From CAKZLS01 sp963771545 (GTDB lineage: Bacteria > Pseudomonadota > Alphaproteobacteria > Rhodospirillales > Defluviicoccaceae), in assembly GCA_963771545.1 (NCBI GenBank), contig CAVYTX010000002.1:1550001-1614000 (forward strand): a DNA stretch of 64,000 bases, written 5' to 3'. The notes beneath the pieces were generated by a model. It was not told the origin of the DNA and did no database searches. It saw nothing but the letters and a program-made list of their open reading frames with translations. Position 1 is the stretch's first letter, and every line of letters starts with the position of its first letter. Below are positions 1 to 8,664 of the stretch, in pieces. The position numbers were made by a program, and so were the translations under genes.

Positions 1-498
1 CATGGCGCTGAGGAATTGCCGGGTATAGAACTGCGCCTTCTGGCGCGACTTGGGATCGAGCCCTTCGACGCTGTCCACCAAGCCCTCAATCCACCGCGAC
101 GTGAGCAGATAGTACTGCTTGATGGCATTGAAAGCGGGATTTTGGGCCCACTCGCCGTCCTTAAAACGCCGGTCGCCCGGGTCGGCCTCCGCAACCGGTT
201 CCACGGGAAGACCCTTGCGGGCGGCCTCCATGGCCTGCCAAAGCCGCGCGTAGTCGGTGGCGAGATCGGTTTGAGCCTCGCGCATCTTCGCCGGGTTGGC
301 GAATAGGTGCTGGGCCATGTCGAGAAAGACCTTGCCGACGATGGACGGATCGGCGACGGAAAACCCGTCGTCTTCCTTTATGCGCTTTTGGTAGAGCTCG
401 GAAACCTTCTTGCCGCGCTCGAACAGCGCCGCCCACGCTTCGTTGACGCCGTCGGGCGCGTCATTGGACTTATCGTTTCCAACCCGTTGAGCCGCCAT
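1..498 (-). CDS. phaC: Class I poly(3-hydroxyalkanoate) synthase, N-terminal part
   Basis: Translation of the minus strand from the ATG at 498 runs open to the window edge (166 codons), so only the N-terminal third or so is present. The sequence matches the conserved N-terminal region of class I PHA synthases, which polymerise 3-hydroxyacyl-CoA into storage granules: a FLDMAQHLFANPAKMREAQ-like stretch, then DYARLWQ, GDRRFKDGEWAQNPAF, IKQYYLLTSRW, and VEGLDPKSRQKAQFYTRQ. The catalytic lipase-like box with its cysteine lies beyond the window and cannot be checked. The upstream region is shared with the divergent gene at 676, with 177 bases between them. Family assignment is firm from these motifs; substrate range cannot be judged. 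Confidence 0.9.
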   Translation of the reverse strand, partial: MAAQRVGNDKSNDAPDGVNEAWAALFERGKKVSELYQKRIKEDDGFSVADPSIVGKVFLDMAQHLFANPAKMREAQTDLATDYARLWQAMEAARKGLPVEPVAEADPGDRRFKDGEWAQNPAFNAIKQYYLLTSRWIEGLVDSVEGLDPKSRQKAQFYTRQFLSAM

Positions 499-675
499 GA
501 TCCGTGCCTTTCCCGTGGTCTTTCCTTCCCGGTTCACCGCCGAGGGCCATTTCCTACACATAGATATTGCAATGACACATTGCCAGCACGCGATGGGTTC
601 GCCGCAAATTCACCGCGGCCCTGGCGCCGGCTGCCCGCCTGTGATACGCGGCGTTGTCTATCGAGATAGTAAGAA

Positions 676-2379
676 ATGAACAGCGACAGGAAACCCGTGA
701 CGCCTGAACACACGGTGACTACGGTGTACCGTTATCACGCGGTGACCAAGCATCGGCCCCAACGGTACGCGCCGGGACCGGGTGGTTTGGACTGGGCCAA
801 CCAGCCCGATCCGTTTCGACGCTACGCCGATGCCGACTTGGCGCCGCTGCCGCTGATGTCGGGAACCGGCCTCTGTTCCTACGAAGCGCTTTATCGTCCT
901 CCCGCCTCCGATCCACGGCCGCTCGATCTCGAGTCTCTCGGCCTGCTGTTCGAGCTCGGCCTTGGCCTCAGCGCATGGAAGGAATACCAGGGCAGTCGAT
1001 GGCCGTTGCGCAACAATCCTTCCAGCGGCAACCTGCATCCGACCGAGGGCTATCTGGTGATCGCCGACCGACGGCCCGGCGCTCCCGAGCCGGGCGTGTA
1101 CCACTACGCCCCATGCGAACACGCACTCGAACGCCGGTGCCGGTTTCCGGACGGGGGTCACGACTCCTTACGGGCATGGCTCGGCAAAGGGCGGGCGCTG
1201 GTGGGGCTGAGTTCCGTGCACTGGCGGGAAGCGTGGAAATACGGCGAGCGCGCCTACCGCTACTGCCAGCACGACGCCGGCCATGCCATCGCGTCGCTGA
1301 GGTTCGCCGCGCGGGTGCTGGGCTGGACCCTCGCGGTTCTCACCGATCCAGCCGACACCGATGTGGCGGCCCTGCTGGGGCTCGACCGGGACGGGGATTT
1401 CGATGACGCCGAAAGGGAGCATCCCGACTGCCTGCTGGTTCTCGACGCCCTCGGACCGAGGGCGACGGCGCCGAGGTTCGATGCCAGCCTTGCGAAACCC
1501 ATGGCCGGAGCGGAATGGCGGGGTCGCGCCAACCGCCTGAGCCGCGAGCATGTCCCCTGGCCGGCCCTGGAGAGCGTCGCAACGGCGGCCGTTAAAACCC
1601 GGAGCAAAAACGCTTCCTATGACCGCGCCGCCGCCTCATCCTCCGGTACCTCGACCGATGCCCAACCCGCATCCGTCCCGGCCGCCGACGCCGCCGCCAT
1701 CATTCGCCAACGGCGCAGCGCCGTGGCCATGGACGCACAGACCGCGATCCCGAGGGCCGCTTTTTGCGCCATGTTGGCCCGCACGATGCCCGACCCGGAG
1801 CTTCCGCCTTGGGACGCTTTCCCGTTTCCGCCGGCGGTCTTCTTATGCCTGTTCGTCCAACGGGTCACGGACATGGAGCCCGGGCTTTACCTTCTGGCCC
1901 GCGATCCGGAGCGGCTGCCCGCCTTCCGCGCCGTCTGCTCGGCCGACTACCTGAGGTGGCAACCCGTTCCCGGCGTCCGGCTTCCCCTATACGCGCTGAT
2001 GCCCGGCGCCGACCTACGGGATGCCGCCGCCGCCATCAGTTGCGGCCAGGCCATCGCGGCGGACGGGGCGTTCAGCCTCGGCATGATCGCGGAGTTCGAC
2101 CGCGCCATCGGCGGGGACGGTCCTTGGGCCTATCGGCGCCTGTTCTGGGAAACAGGCATGATCGGTCAGGTCCTCTATCTGGAAGCGGAAGCGCACGGCG
2201 TGCGCGCGACCGGGATTGGATGCTTCTTCGACGACCTGATGCACCGGTTGCTCGGGTTGGGGCCAATCTCTACTGAGTGGCAGTGCCTTTATCATTTCAC
2301 GGTCGGCGGACCGCTGGAGGATAGTCGCCTCCGGACACATCCGCCCTATCGACATCTCGCGCGGTTCGCTAGGTTTTAG
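676..2379 (+). CDS. SagB/ThcOx-type dehydrogenase with two nitroreductase-like halves
   Basis: A 567-residue protein with two tandem nitroreductase-fold halves. The first (about residues 70-260) contains the NNPSSGNLHPTEGYLV motif typical of SagB-type oxidases. The second (about 335-560) begins with IIRQRRSAVAMD and includes a GMIGQVLYLEAEAHGVRATGIG stretch usual for FMN-binding nitroreductases. SagB-type enzymes use FMN to oxidise thiazolines or oxazolines in azole-peptide synthesis, but many stand-alone homologues have no known substrate. No YcaO cyclodehydratase, precursor peptide or E1-like partner is visible nearby, so a role in peptide maturation is not supported here. Its stop codon overlaps the convergent DUF2189 gene by four bases. 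Start is ATG at 676 in a weak AGTAAG context. Confidence 0.8.
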   Translation: MNSDRKPVTPEHTVTTVYRYHAVTKHRPQRYAPGPGGLDWANQPDPFRRYADADLAPLPLMSGTGLCSYEALYRPPASDPRPLDLESLGLLFELGLGLSAWKEYQGSRWPLRNNPSSGNLHPTEGYLVIADRRPGAPEPGVYHYAPCEHALERRCRFPDGGHDSLRAWLGKGRALVGLSSVHWREAWKYGERAYRYCQHDAGHAIASLRFAARVLGWTLAVLTDPADTDVAALLGLDRDGDFDDAEREHPDCLLVLDALGPRATAPRFDASLAKPMAGAEWRGRANRLSREHVPWPALESVATAAVKTRSKNASYDRAAASSSGTSTDAQPASVPAADAAAIIRQRRSAVAMDAQTAIPRAAFCAMLARTMPDPELPPWDAFPFPPAVFLCLFVQRVTDMEPGLYLLARDPERLPAFRAVCSADYLRWQPVPGVRLPLYALMPGADLRDAAAAISCGQAIAADGAFSLGMIAEFDRAIGGDGPWAYRRLFWETGMIGQVLYLEAEAHGVRATGIGCFFDDLMHRLLGLGPISTEWQCLYHFTVGGPLEDSRLRTHPPYRHLARFARF

Positions 2380-3200
2380 ATCCCGGATCCGAACCCTTCG
2401 GAATCGGTCGTGGGAAGCGCGTGGGGAGCGGCCACCAGATCGCGATACGCATGCCACGTGGCGTAAGCGAGCACCGGCAACGCCACCGCCAAACCGAGGA
2501 AAAACGACAGGACACCGGCCACGGTTATGGCCATGATCAACGCCGCCCAGCCGAACATCACCCGCCAGTTGGCGCGAACGGCGAGAATACTGGCGCCGAT
2601 GGCGGTGACCACGTCCACCTCGCGATCGTACATCATCGGAATGGAAACCGCCGTGATGGTAAAAATAAGGGTCGCAAGACCGGCACCGAGGGCGGCGCCG
2701 ATCAGCAGAAACGGCGCGGCTTCCAACGAAAACACGATATCCTCGAAAAACCGGTTCAACGGCGGCGGCGCCTGGTTGAAGAATATGGCGAACAACGCGA
2801 TCGCGACTTCCACCCACACGAACCAGAGGATCAGCAGCACCACGCCCATGGCCGAGAGCTGACCGACGTTGTCGCGAAACGCCGAAAACACATGGCGGAA
2901 CGACACGTCCGCCCCTTGTTCCAACCGGCGGCTGACGTCATACAGCCCGACCACCAAAATAGGCGCCAACATGACGAAACCGCCGGCCAGGGGCAGGACC
3001 AGCGAGCCAAGCCCGGCGAAGATCAGCCCGAACGTGAGCAGGACGCTGACAATCACGAATGCCCCGCCATAAATCAGGCTGACGCGGGGAGTTTCCAAGA
3101 AATCGCGCCAACCGGCGGCGAGCCAGTGCCCCGAACGATCGACGTCAACGGTCCGGATATCGACGGGAAGCTGATAAGTGCCGTTTTCGGTCGTGGTCAT
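2376..3200 (-). CDS. DUF2189 integral membrane protein
   Basis: 274 residues from the ATG at 3200; an in-frame TTG at 3212 is a less likely start. The N-terminal 40 residues are soluble (IRTVDVDRSGHWLAAGWRDF, a signature of DUF2189 proteins), followed by about six hydrophobic segments, including FVIVSVLLTFGLIFAGLGSL, a GGFVMLAPILVVGLYDVSRR stretch and LLILWFVWVEVAIALFAIFF. Proteins of this family often sit beside respiratory oxidase genes in alphaproteobacteria, as here, but have no assigned function. It converges on the SagB-type gene and is separated by 90 bases from the DUF983 gene upstream, so it may be the last gene of the oxidase assembly operon. Function unknown. Confidence 0.8.
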   Translation of the reverse strand: MTTTENGTYQLPVDIRTVDVDRSGHWLAAGWRDFLETPRVSLIYGGAFVIVSVLLTFGLIFAGLGSLVLPLAGGFVMLAPILVVGLYDVSRRLEQGADVSFRHVFSAFRDNVGQLSAMGVVLLILWFVWVEVAIALFAIFFNQAPPPLNRFFEDIVFSLEAAPFLLIGAALGAGLATLIFTITAVSIPMMYDREVDVVTAIGASILAVRANWRVMFGWAALIMAITVAGVLSFFLGLAVALPVLAYATWHAYRDLVAAPHALPTTDSEGFGSGI

Positions 3201-3290
3201 GGCGTGTCTCAAGCCCTTGCTCGTAATGCGTTTGTTGGTCTCTTGTTGGCGATCGCCATGGGGATCATCGGCGACCTCGATCGCGCCGCC

Positions 3291-3692
3291 TCAGGTTCCG
3301 CCGGGCCTTTCCGGTTCGTCGACGGCGCGAAATCGATACTGCAACGCCACCGTCATTCCCTTCAACGGCCGCAAAAGGACAATGGAACCGATCACCGTCA
3401 GCGGAATCCAGATCGCCGCGTGCACCCAGAGCGGCGGTGCCAGATACACCTCCAATACCCACGCCAAGCCGATGATCCAAACCCCGAGGATAAAAACGGC
3501 GGCGACCGCGGGACCGTCTCCGGCGTCATGACCGCTAAACTCGAGACCGCAGACTCCGCACCGTTCGGTCACCGTCAGCAGTCCATCGAACAACCGGCCC
3601 CGGCCGCATCGCGGGCAACGTCCGCGAAAACCGGACGCCAGAATGCTTGCCGTTGAGCGATCTTCCCCCGCGTTGCCGATACCGGCACTCAC
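3291..3692 (-). CDS. DUF983 small membrane protein
   Basis: Starting at GTG 3692, this is 133 residues. A cytoplasmic zinc-ribbon-like N-terminus (GFRGRCPRCGRGRLF and CGVCGLEF, two CxxC pairs) is followed by two transmembrane segments around VAAVFILGVWIIGLAWVLEV and WIPLTVIGSIVLLRPLKGM. That is the layout of DUF983 proteins, which are regularly found beside ctaG and coxC in alphaproteobacterial aa3 oxidase operons and are suspected assembly factors. The open frame extends upstream to 3878 inside coxC, but that part is an antisense-like shadow; the GTG just after the coxC stop fits the operon better. Identity is clear from the motif plus context; biochemical role is not established. Confidence 0.8.
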   Translation of the reverse strand: MSAGIGNAGEDRSTASILASGFRGRCPRCGRGRLFDGLLTVTERCGVCGLEFSGHDAGDGPAVAAVFILGVWIIGLAWVLEVYLAPPLWVHAAIWIPLTVIGSIVLLRPLKGMTVALQYRFRAVDEPERPGGT

Positions 3693-3724
3693 TATCCTAA
3701 TGAACCCGCCGCACTGGGCCTGGC

Positions 3725-4537
3725 CTAATGACCCTGGAAGCCCGCGCTCCCCCACCAGTACACGGCGGTGAACAGGAACAGCCAGACCACGTCGACGAAG
3801 TGCCAGTACCAGGCCGCCGCCTCGAAGCCCACATGCTGTTCGGCGGTGAAGTGGCCGGCCCTCGCGCGGAAGAAGCAAACCAACAGAAAGATCGTGCCGA
3901 CGATCACATGAAATCCATGGAATCCGGTGGCCATGTAAAAGGTCGACGAATAGATCCCATCGGTGAAACCGAACGCCGCGTGCCCGTATTCGTAAGCCTG
4001 ACAGGTTGTGAAAATCAGACCTAGGATCGCCGTCATCAGGATCCAGAAGGCCATTTTCTTGCGATCATTGTGACGGATGGCGTGATGGGCGATGGTGACC
4101 GTCGCGCCGGACGTGAGCAGTATCAGCGTGTTCAGGAAGGGCAGGCCCCAGGTATGGAAGGGAATGACGCCTTCCGGCGGCCAGACCTCGTGAGCGACTC
4201 TGTTGATGGCCGGTACGGTGGCGTTGAAGAAGGCCCAGAAGAAGGCGAAGAAGAACATGACCTCGGACGCGATGAACAGCAGCATGCCGACCCGTAGGCC
4301 GTGTTGCACCACCGGCGTGTGGTAGTGTCCGGCGTTTGCTTCGCGCACCACATCCCGCCACCAGACATAGAACGTGAACAGGAGGATTGCAAAGCCGAGA
4401 ACCAGCAGCCACGGCTGGCTCTCGTGCATGTACCAAATTCCGCCGGTCGCGATCGTGAATGCCGCGACCGTGCCGACCACGGGCCACGGACTCGGATCCA
4501 CCATGTGGAACGGATGTGATTTTACTTCGCTCGCCAT
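3725..4537 (-). CDS. coxC: Cytochrome c oxidase subunit III
   Basis: 270 residues with seven predicted membrane helices and characteristic subunit III motifs: HPFHMVDPSPWPVVG near the N-terminus, SEVMFFFAFFWAFF (containing the conserved glutamate), HAIRHNDRKKM, FYMATGFHGFHVIVGTIFL and AAAWYWHFVDVVWLFLF. Subunit III stabilises the aa3 oxidase core and supports proton uptake. It lies downstream of ctaG (48-base gap) in the minus-strand order coxB, ctaD, ctaG, coxC, DUF983, the usual alphaproteobacterial arrangement except that ctaB and the DUF420 gene are on the other strand. Length is normal. No sign of damage. Confidence 0.95.
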   Translation of the reverse strand: MASEVKSHPFHMVDPSPWPVVGTVAAFTIATGGIWYMHESQPWLLVLGFAILLFTFYVWWRDVVREANAGHYHTPVVQHGLRVGMLLFIASEVMFFFAFFWAFFNATVPAINRVAHEVWPPEGVIPFHTWGLPFLNTLILLTSGATVTIAHHAIRHNDRKKMAFWILMTAILGLIFTTCQAYEYGHAAFGFTDGIYSSTFYMATGFHGFHVIVGTIFLLVCFFRARAGHFTAEQHVGFEAAAWYWHFVDVVWLFLFTAVYWWGSAGFQGH

Positions 4538-4585
4538 CTTGCTCCCCCGAATTCAATATCGGTTTGTTCACTATCGGTTTATTGA

Positions 4586-5185
4586 TCAGCCGCCGTCGCG
4601 ACCGCGATCGTCCGCTTTCGCGACCTTGGGTCCGCCCTTGTCGGTTTTCTCCTCGTCGGAACGGTAGAATGTATAGGACAATGTGATGAGTTTCACATCC
4701 TTGGCGTCGGGATCATCCAATATCGCCTGATCCACATAAAACAAGACCGGCATGTCCACTTCCTGGCCGGGTGACAGCGTCTGCTCGGTGAAACAGAAAC
4801 ACTCGATCTTGCTGAAATACGGCGCGGCGCTGTATGGCGCCACGCTGAACGTCGCGGTGCCCGTCACCGGGCTATCCCCGAGGTTCGCCGCCGTATAGTG
4901 CGCCAGAAACTCCTCGCCCAACCGGATCCGGACCTTGCGCTGAACCGGTTTGAATTCCCAGGGCAGGTCCGAGTTGACGTTGGCGTCGAAGTTCACCGTG
5001 ACAACGGTATCGGACATGGCCGTCGGCGCCGATACCGCTTCGGTCTTGGGTGTGCCGCCATAGCCGGTCGCCTGGCAAAACAACCGGTAAAGCGGCACCG
5101 AGGCGAACGACAGCCCGACCATCCCGCCGGCGATGCCGAACAGCACCGCCGCGGTTAGGGTTTTCTTTCGGCCGGGCCCGTTCAT
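4586..5185 (-). CDS. ctaG: Cytochrome c oxidase assembly protein CtaG/Cox11
   Basis: 199 residues. One N-terminal membrane anchor (TAAVLFGIAGGMVGLSFASV) is followed by PLYRLFCQATGYGG and a periplasmic immunoglobulin-like domain holding the copper-binding motif KIECFCFTEQ, then DMPVLFYVD. Cox11/CtaG delivers copper to the CuB centre of oxidase subunit I. It starts 34 bases after the ctaD stop, so the two are co-transcribed. The C-terminus is a charged tail rich in Asp, Lys and Arg. Standard family length; call is firm. Confidence 0.95.
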   Translation of the reverse strand: MNGPGRKKTLTAAVLFGIAGGMVGLSFASVPLYRLFCQATGYGGTPKTEAVSAPTAMSDTVVTVNFDANVNSDLPWEFKPVQRKVRIRLGEEFLAHYTAANLGDSPVTGTATFSVAPYSAAPYFSKIECFCFTEQTLSPGQEVDMPVLFYVDQAILDDPDAKDVKLITLSYTFYRSDEEKTDKGGPKVAKADDRGRDGG

Positions 5186-5219
5186 GTCGTTCGCTCAACC
5201 ATGCTTTCGACGTTACCGC

Positions 5220-6848
5220 CTACTCGGCGGGCGCCGCGTGGCCGTAGCCGCCGCCGCTAATGACCGGCAGTTCCTCGTGCGTGTGGAATGGCGCCGGCGA
5301 CGGCACGCTCCATTCCAGCGTCGTGGCGCCTTCGCCCCATGGATTGGCCAAGGTCACCGGCTTGCCGGAACGGTAAGTAACCCAAACGATGTAGAAGAAC
5401 ATGATCGTTCCCACCGCCGTGATCAGGGCGCCGATGGAACTGACGTAGTTCCAGCCCCAATAGGCATCCGGATAATCGGGGATACGGCGCGGCATGCCGG
5501 CGGTCCCCAAGAAGTGCTGCGGGAAAAACAGCACGTTGACGCCGACGAAAAACACCCAGAACTGCACCTGCGCCAACCCCTCCGGGTAATGGCGGCCGAT
5601 CATCTTGCCGATCCAGTAAAACCAGCCGGCGAACATGGCGAAGATCGCCGCGATCGCCATCACGTAATGGAAGTGGGCCACCACGTAATAGGTGTCGTGC
5701 ACGGTGAAACTGATGCCGCCATTGGCCAACATCACCCCTGTGACGCCGCCGATCACGAACAGCCAGATGAACCCCATGGCGTAGAGCATCGGCGCCTTGA
5801 ATTCCAGGGAGCCCCCCCACATGGTCGCCAGCCAGCTGAAGATCTTGATTCCAGTCGGGACGGCGATGATCAGGGTGGCGGCCGTGAAATACGCCCGTGC
5901 GTCCACGTTCAGACCGGAGGTGAACATGTGGTGCGCCCACACGATGAAGCCGACAAAGCCGATGGAAATCATGGCGTACGCCATTCCCAGGTAGCCGAAC
6001 ACCGGCCGCTTGGAAAAGGTGGAAACCACCTGGCTGATGATCCCAAAGGCCGGAATGATGATGATATACACTTCCGGATGGCCGAAGAACCAGAACAGGT
6101 GCTGCCACAGGACCGGATCGCCGCCGCCTTCCGGGGCGAAGAACGTCGTTCCGAAATTGCGATCGGTCAGGAGCATGGTCAGGCCGCCCGCGAGAACGGG
6201 AAGGGCCAGCAGCAACAGGAAGGCGGTGATCAGGATGGCCCATACGAACAATGGCATCCGGTGCATGGTCATGCCCGGCGCGCGCATGTTGAAAATCGTC
6301 ACGATGAAGTTGATGGCGCCAAGAATGGACGAAGCGCCCGCCACGTGCAGCGCCAGGATGCCGAAATCCACCGACGGTCCCGGCTGAAATGCCGCGCTGC
6401 TCAGCGGCGGATACACGGTCCAACCCGTCCCGGGGCCGTCGCCGACGATCGTGGAGAGAACCAGCAGAACAAGCGCGGCGGCCAGCAGCCAGAAGCTGAT
6501 GTTGTTCATCCGCGGAAAGGCCATGTCCGGAGCGCCGATCATCAGCGGCACGAACCAGTTGCCGAACCCGCCGATCATCGCCGGCATCACCACGAAGAAG
6601 ACCATCAGGAAACCGTGGGCGGTCACCAGCACATTGTAGAACTGGAAATTATCGATGTACTGAATGCCCGGATGGGCCAGTTCGAGACGGATATACCAAG
6701 ACATCAGCCCGCCAATGATGGCGGCGGTGAACGACAACCAGATATACATCGTGCCGATGTCTTTATGGTTGGTGGAATACAACCATCGCCGCCATCCCGT
6801 GGGATGGTGTTCGTGGTCCCCGTGTGCCGCAGCAACTCCGTATGCCAT
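5220..6848 (-). CDS. ctaD: aa3-type cytochrome c oxidase subunit I
   Basis: 542 residues with twelve membrane spans. All key ligands are visible: the heme a histidine region around LVTAHGFLMVFFVVMP, FWFFGHPEVYIIIIPAFG with the CuB histidine and crosslinked tyrosine, AHHMFTSG with the two further CuB histidines, and YYVVAHFHYVMAIAA with the heme a3 and heme a histidines. The D-pathway region NWFVPLMIGAPDMAFPRMNN is intact. It is the catalytic subunit that reduces oxygen with electrons from cytochrome c. It follows coxB by 38 bases. This complete protein contrasts with the CuB-deficient homologue encoded at 8657. Confidence 0.97.
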   Translation of the reverse strand: MAYGVAAAHGDHEHHPTGWRRWLYSTNHKDIGTMYIWLSFTAAIIGGLMSWYIRLELAHPGIQYIDNFQFYNVLVTAHGFLMVFFVVMPAMIGGFGNWFVPLMIGAPDMAFPRMNNISFWLLAAALVLLVLSTIVGDGPGTGWTVYPPLSSAAFQPGPSVDFGILALHVAGASSILGAINFIVTIFNMRAPGMTMHRMPLFVWAILITAFLLLLALPVLAGGLTMLLTDRNFGTTFFAPEGGGDPVLWQHLFWFFGHPEVYIIIIPAFGIISQVVSTFSKRPVFGYLGMAYAMISIGFVGFIVWAHHMFTSGLNVDARAYFTAATLIIAVPTGIKIFSWLATMWGGSLEFKAPMLYAMGFIWLFVIGGVTGVMLANGGISFTVHDTYYVVAHFHYVMAIAAIFAMFAGWFYWIGKMIGRHYPEGLAQVQFWVFFVGVNVLFFPQHFLGTAGMPRRIPDYPDAYWGWNYVSSIGALITAVGTIMFFYIVWVTYRSGKPVTLANPWGEGATTLEWSVPSPAPFHTHEELPVISGGGYGHAAPAE

Positions 6849-6886
6849 TCTCTCGATTCCTTCTCTCTCGCCCGATGCTTGCGTTT

Positions 6887-7732
6887 CTAGCGCCTCTTTG
6901 GGCCCGCCTCGACCAGATCGACGCCCGGCCGGTCATTTCGCGCAAACTGTTCCTTGGCTTGCTCCACCCACTCGGCGAAGGCCTCCTTCGAGACCGCTTC
7001 CACTTGGATCGGCATGAAACCGTGATTGACCCCGCACAGTTCGGAGCACATTCCGTAATAGGTTCCCTCCTCGTTGATCCGCACCCACCGTTCGTTGACG
7101 CGTCCGGGCGTGGCGTCGATCTTCATTCCGAGCGCCGGCACCGCCCAGTCGTGAATGACATCGTCCGAGGTGATCAGAACCTGAATATTGGTGTCGACCG
7201 GCAGAACCACCCGGTTGTCCACGGTGAGCAGGCGCGGCTGCCCCTCCTCCAAGTCGTCCTCGGGAACGAGTATGCTGTCGAACTGAAAATCGCCTTGGTC
7301 CGGATAGGTGTATGACCAGTACCATTGATGGCCGGTGACCTTCAGGGTCATGTCGTAATCCTGCGCTTTGTCCTGAAAATACAGGAGCCGCATTCCGGGG
7401 ACGGCGATAATCACCAGGATCACGATGGGAACCGCCGTCCATACGATCTCCAACAGCGTATTGTGGGTGGTCCTGGACGGCACGGGATTGCGCTTGGCGT
7501 TGAAGCGAATGCAGACATACGCAAGGACCGCCAACACCAGCAGCACGATCACCCCTTGGACCACCAGCAACAAAGTGTTGAAGTCGTGAACTTCCTCCAT
7601 GACCGGCGACGCCGCGTCCTGAAAGTTCATCTGCCAGGGTGTCGCCCGGCCTTCCGCCGACGCGGCCTCGCCCATCCATCCCACGATGTTCAACGCAAGC
7701 AGCGGTAAAAAAAACTTCAATTTTCCAAACAT
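6887..7732 (-). CDS. coxB: Cytochrome c oxidase subunit II with CuA site
   Basis: Taken from the ATG at 7732 (281 residues) because a GGTGGGG ribosome-binding site precedes it and the product then begins with a signal peptide (MFGKLKFFLPLLALNIVGW); an ATG or similar codon at 7762 would add ten residues. Two membrane helices near residues 50-115 are followed by the periplasmic cupredoxin domain with CuA ligands in DDVIHDWAVPALGMKID and YYGMCSELCGVNHGFMPIQ. The protein takes electrons from cytochrome c. It is the first gene of the minus-strand oxidase operon, with a 335-base divergent intergenic region upstream. Confidence 0.95.
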   Translation of the reverse strand: MFGKLKFFLPLLALNIVGWMGEAASAEGRATPWQMNFQDAASPVMEEVHDFNTLLLVVQGVIVLLVLAVLAYVCIRFNAKRNPVPSRTTHNTLLEIVWTAVPIVILVIIAVPGMRLLYFQDKAQDYDMTLKVTGHQWYWSYTYPDQGDFQFDSILVPEDDLEEGQPRLLTVDNRVVLPVDTNIQVLITSDDVIHDWAVPALGMKIDATPGRVNERWVRINEEGTYYGMCSELCGVNHGFMPIQVEAVSKEAFAEWVEQAKEQFARNDRPGVDLVEAGPKRR

Positions 7733-7819
7733 ATTCCCCACCCACACCGATCCGAATTGCACTTATTCGGATAAGCTCACAGTTCGTCGCCGACCCTTCA
7801 GGGCCAGTCGCATCCGCCT

Positions 7820-7838
7820 CCCCGGCCATAAGCCGGGG
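7820..7838. promoter_or_regulatory. Short perfect hairpin in the coxB leader region
   Basis: CCCCGGC (7820-7826) and GCCGGGG (7832-7838) form a perfect 7-bp stem with a 5-base loop, about 90 bases upstream of the coxB start. It could be a leader structure or a terminator of an antisense transcript, but there is no T run on either side. The rest of 7733-7904 is AT-richer than the genes and probably carries the divergent promoters; no clear -35/-10 pair was recognised. Confidence 0.35.
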
Positions 7839-7904
7839 TAGCATTGTTACGCCTTATCCTATCGGGAAACGAGACCGTAATCTAGCTAACATGAGAGAAA
7901 TTTC

Positions 7905-8075
7905 ATGAAAAGGATTTTCTTTCGCACCCGCAACAACGCGCCGGATCTTCATGCGTGTTTTCATTTTGCAATGTTTTGGCGCTTCGAAGGCGCCCGGGTT
8001 GATTTTCCTCCACGGCGCGGCAATGATGCCGTCCGTTGTGGATGCGAGATGATTGAGGACATTCCCGATGAATAA
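7905..8075 (+). CDS. Possible 56-residue ORF in the oxidase divergent region
   Basis: ATG 7905 to TAA 8073-8075 encodes 56 residues (MKRIFFRTRNNAPDLHACF at the start, a CGCEM cysteine pair near the end). It overlaps the start of the 28-residue membrane peptide by eight bases. A GAGA stretch lies upstream as a poor ribosome-binding site. I recognise no family, and composition gives no strong coding signal; it may simply be leader sequence of the plus-strand operon. Confidence 0.25.
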   Translation: MKRIFFRTRNNAPDLHACFHFAMFWRFEGARVDFPPRRGNDAVRCGCEMIEDIPDE

Positions 8076-8154
8076 GTGGGTTTTGGCGGCCATTTTGACG
8101 GGCGCCGCGTTGTTCATGTACGTCAGTATCTTCGTCAAGGTGGGGTCCGGTTAG
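8068..8154 (+). CDS. 28-residue single-span membrane peptide, oxidase-associated
   Basis: ATG 8068 with a GAGGAC site seven bases upstream opens a 28-codon frame ending at TAG 8152-8154. The product (MNKWVLAAILTGAALFMYVS then IFVKVGSG) is a single hydrophobic helix with a Lys near each end. It lies 45 bases before the DUF420 gene on the same strand. Very small single-span peptides are frequent in oxidase clusters as assembly helpers, so this is probably real, though too short for a confident family call. Confidence 0.55.
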   Translation: MNKWVLAAILTGAALFMYVSIFVKVGSG

Positions 8155-8199
8155 GCATGGCCTTTTCCTCGAGGATCTTGTCCCGGAAAGAATCGATGC

Positions 8200-8664
8200 G
8201 TGCCTGACATAACCGATCTTCCCCACATCAACGCCGCCCTCAACGGCGCGACGATCCTGTTTTTGGCGGCGGCGCTCTATTTCATTCTGAATGGCGACCG
8301 TAAACGCCACCGGGCCTGCATGATCGGGGCCCTGGTCGTATCGGTGGCCTTTCTCGCCACCTATCTCACGTACCATTTCAACGCCGGATTGGCGAAATTC
8401 GGAGGGGAAGGGCCGGTGCGGCCCATTTACTTCACGCTGCTGATCGTCCACATTCTGATTGCTGCGGTCATCACGCCGCTCGTGCCCCTCACCGCCTACT
8501 GGGCGCTGAGCGGACAATATCCGCGGCACAAGCGCTTCGCCCGATGGACTTGGCCGCTATGGATGTTCGTCGCCGTCTCCGGCGTCGTGGTCTACGTCAT
8601 GGCCGTCCACCTGTACCCCGACCCCGCCGGCCCGTACGCCAATGGTTTAAACGTCAATGGATAA
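8200..8664 (+). CDS. DUF420 membrane protein, probable oxidase assembly factor
   Basis: 154 residues from GTG 8200 (CCCGGAAAG upstream). It has four membrane helices with conserved DUF420 features: LPHINAALNGATILFLAAAL, the histidine in YLTYHFNAG, YFTLLIVHILIAAVITPLV, and HKRFARWTWPLWMFVAVSG. The DUF420 relative CtaM of Gram-positive bacteria is needed to mature a heme-A oxidase, which suggests a similar role here. Its last eight bases overlap the next gene, so translation of the two is probably coupled. Family call firm; role by analogy. Confidence 0.85.
   Translation: MPDITDLPHINAALNGATILFLAAALYFILNGDRKRHRACMIGALVVSVAFLATYLTYHFNAGLAKFGGEGPVRPIYFTLLIVHILIAAVITPLVPLTAYWALSGQYPRHKRFARWTWPLWMFVAVSGVVVYVMAVHLYPDPAGPYANGLNVNG

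Noticed and set aside
2421..3656. 411-codon plus-strand ORF opposite the DUF2189 and DUF983 genes
   Set aside because: Gln/Arg/His-rich antisense frame with no domain; both minus-strand genes have clear family features.
5133..6890. 585-codon plus-strand ORF opposite ctaD
   Set aside because: Low-complexity, His/Arg/Asp-rich antisense frame produced by high GC; ctaD on the other strand has every catalytic motif.
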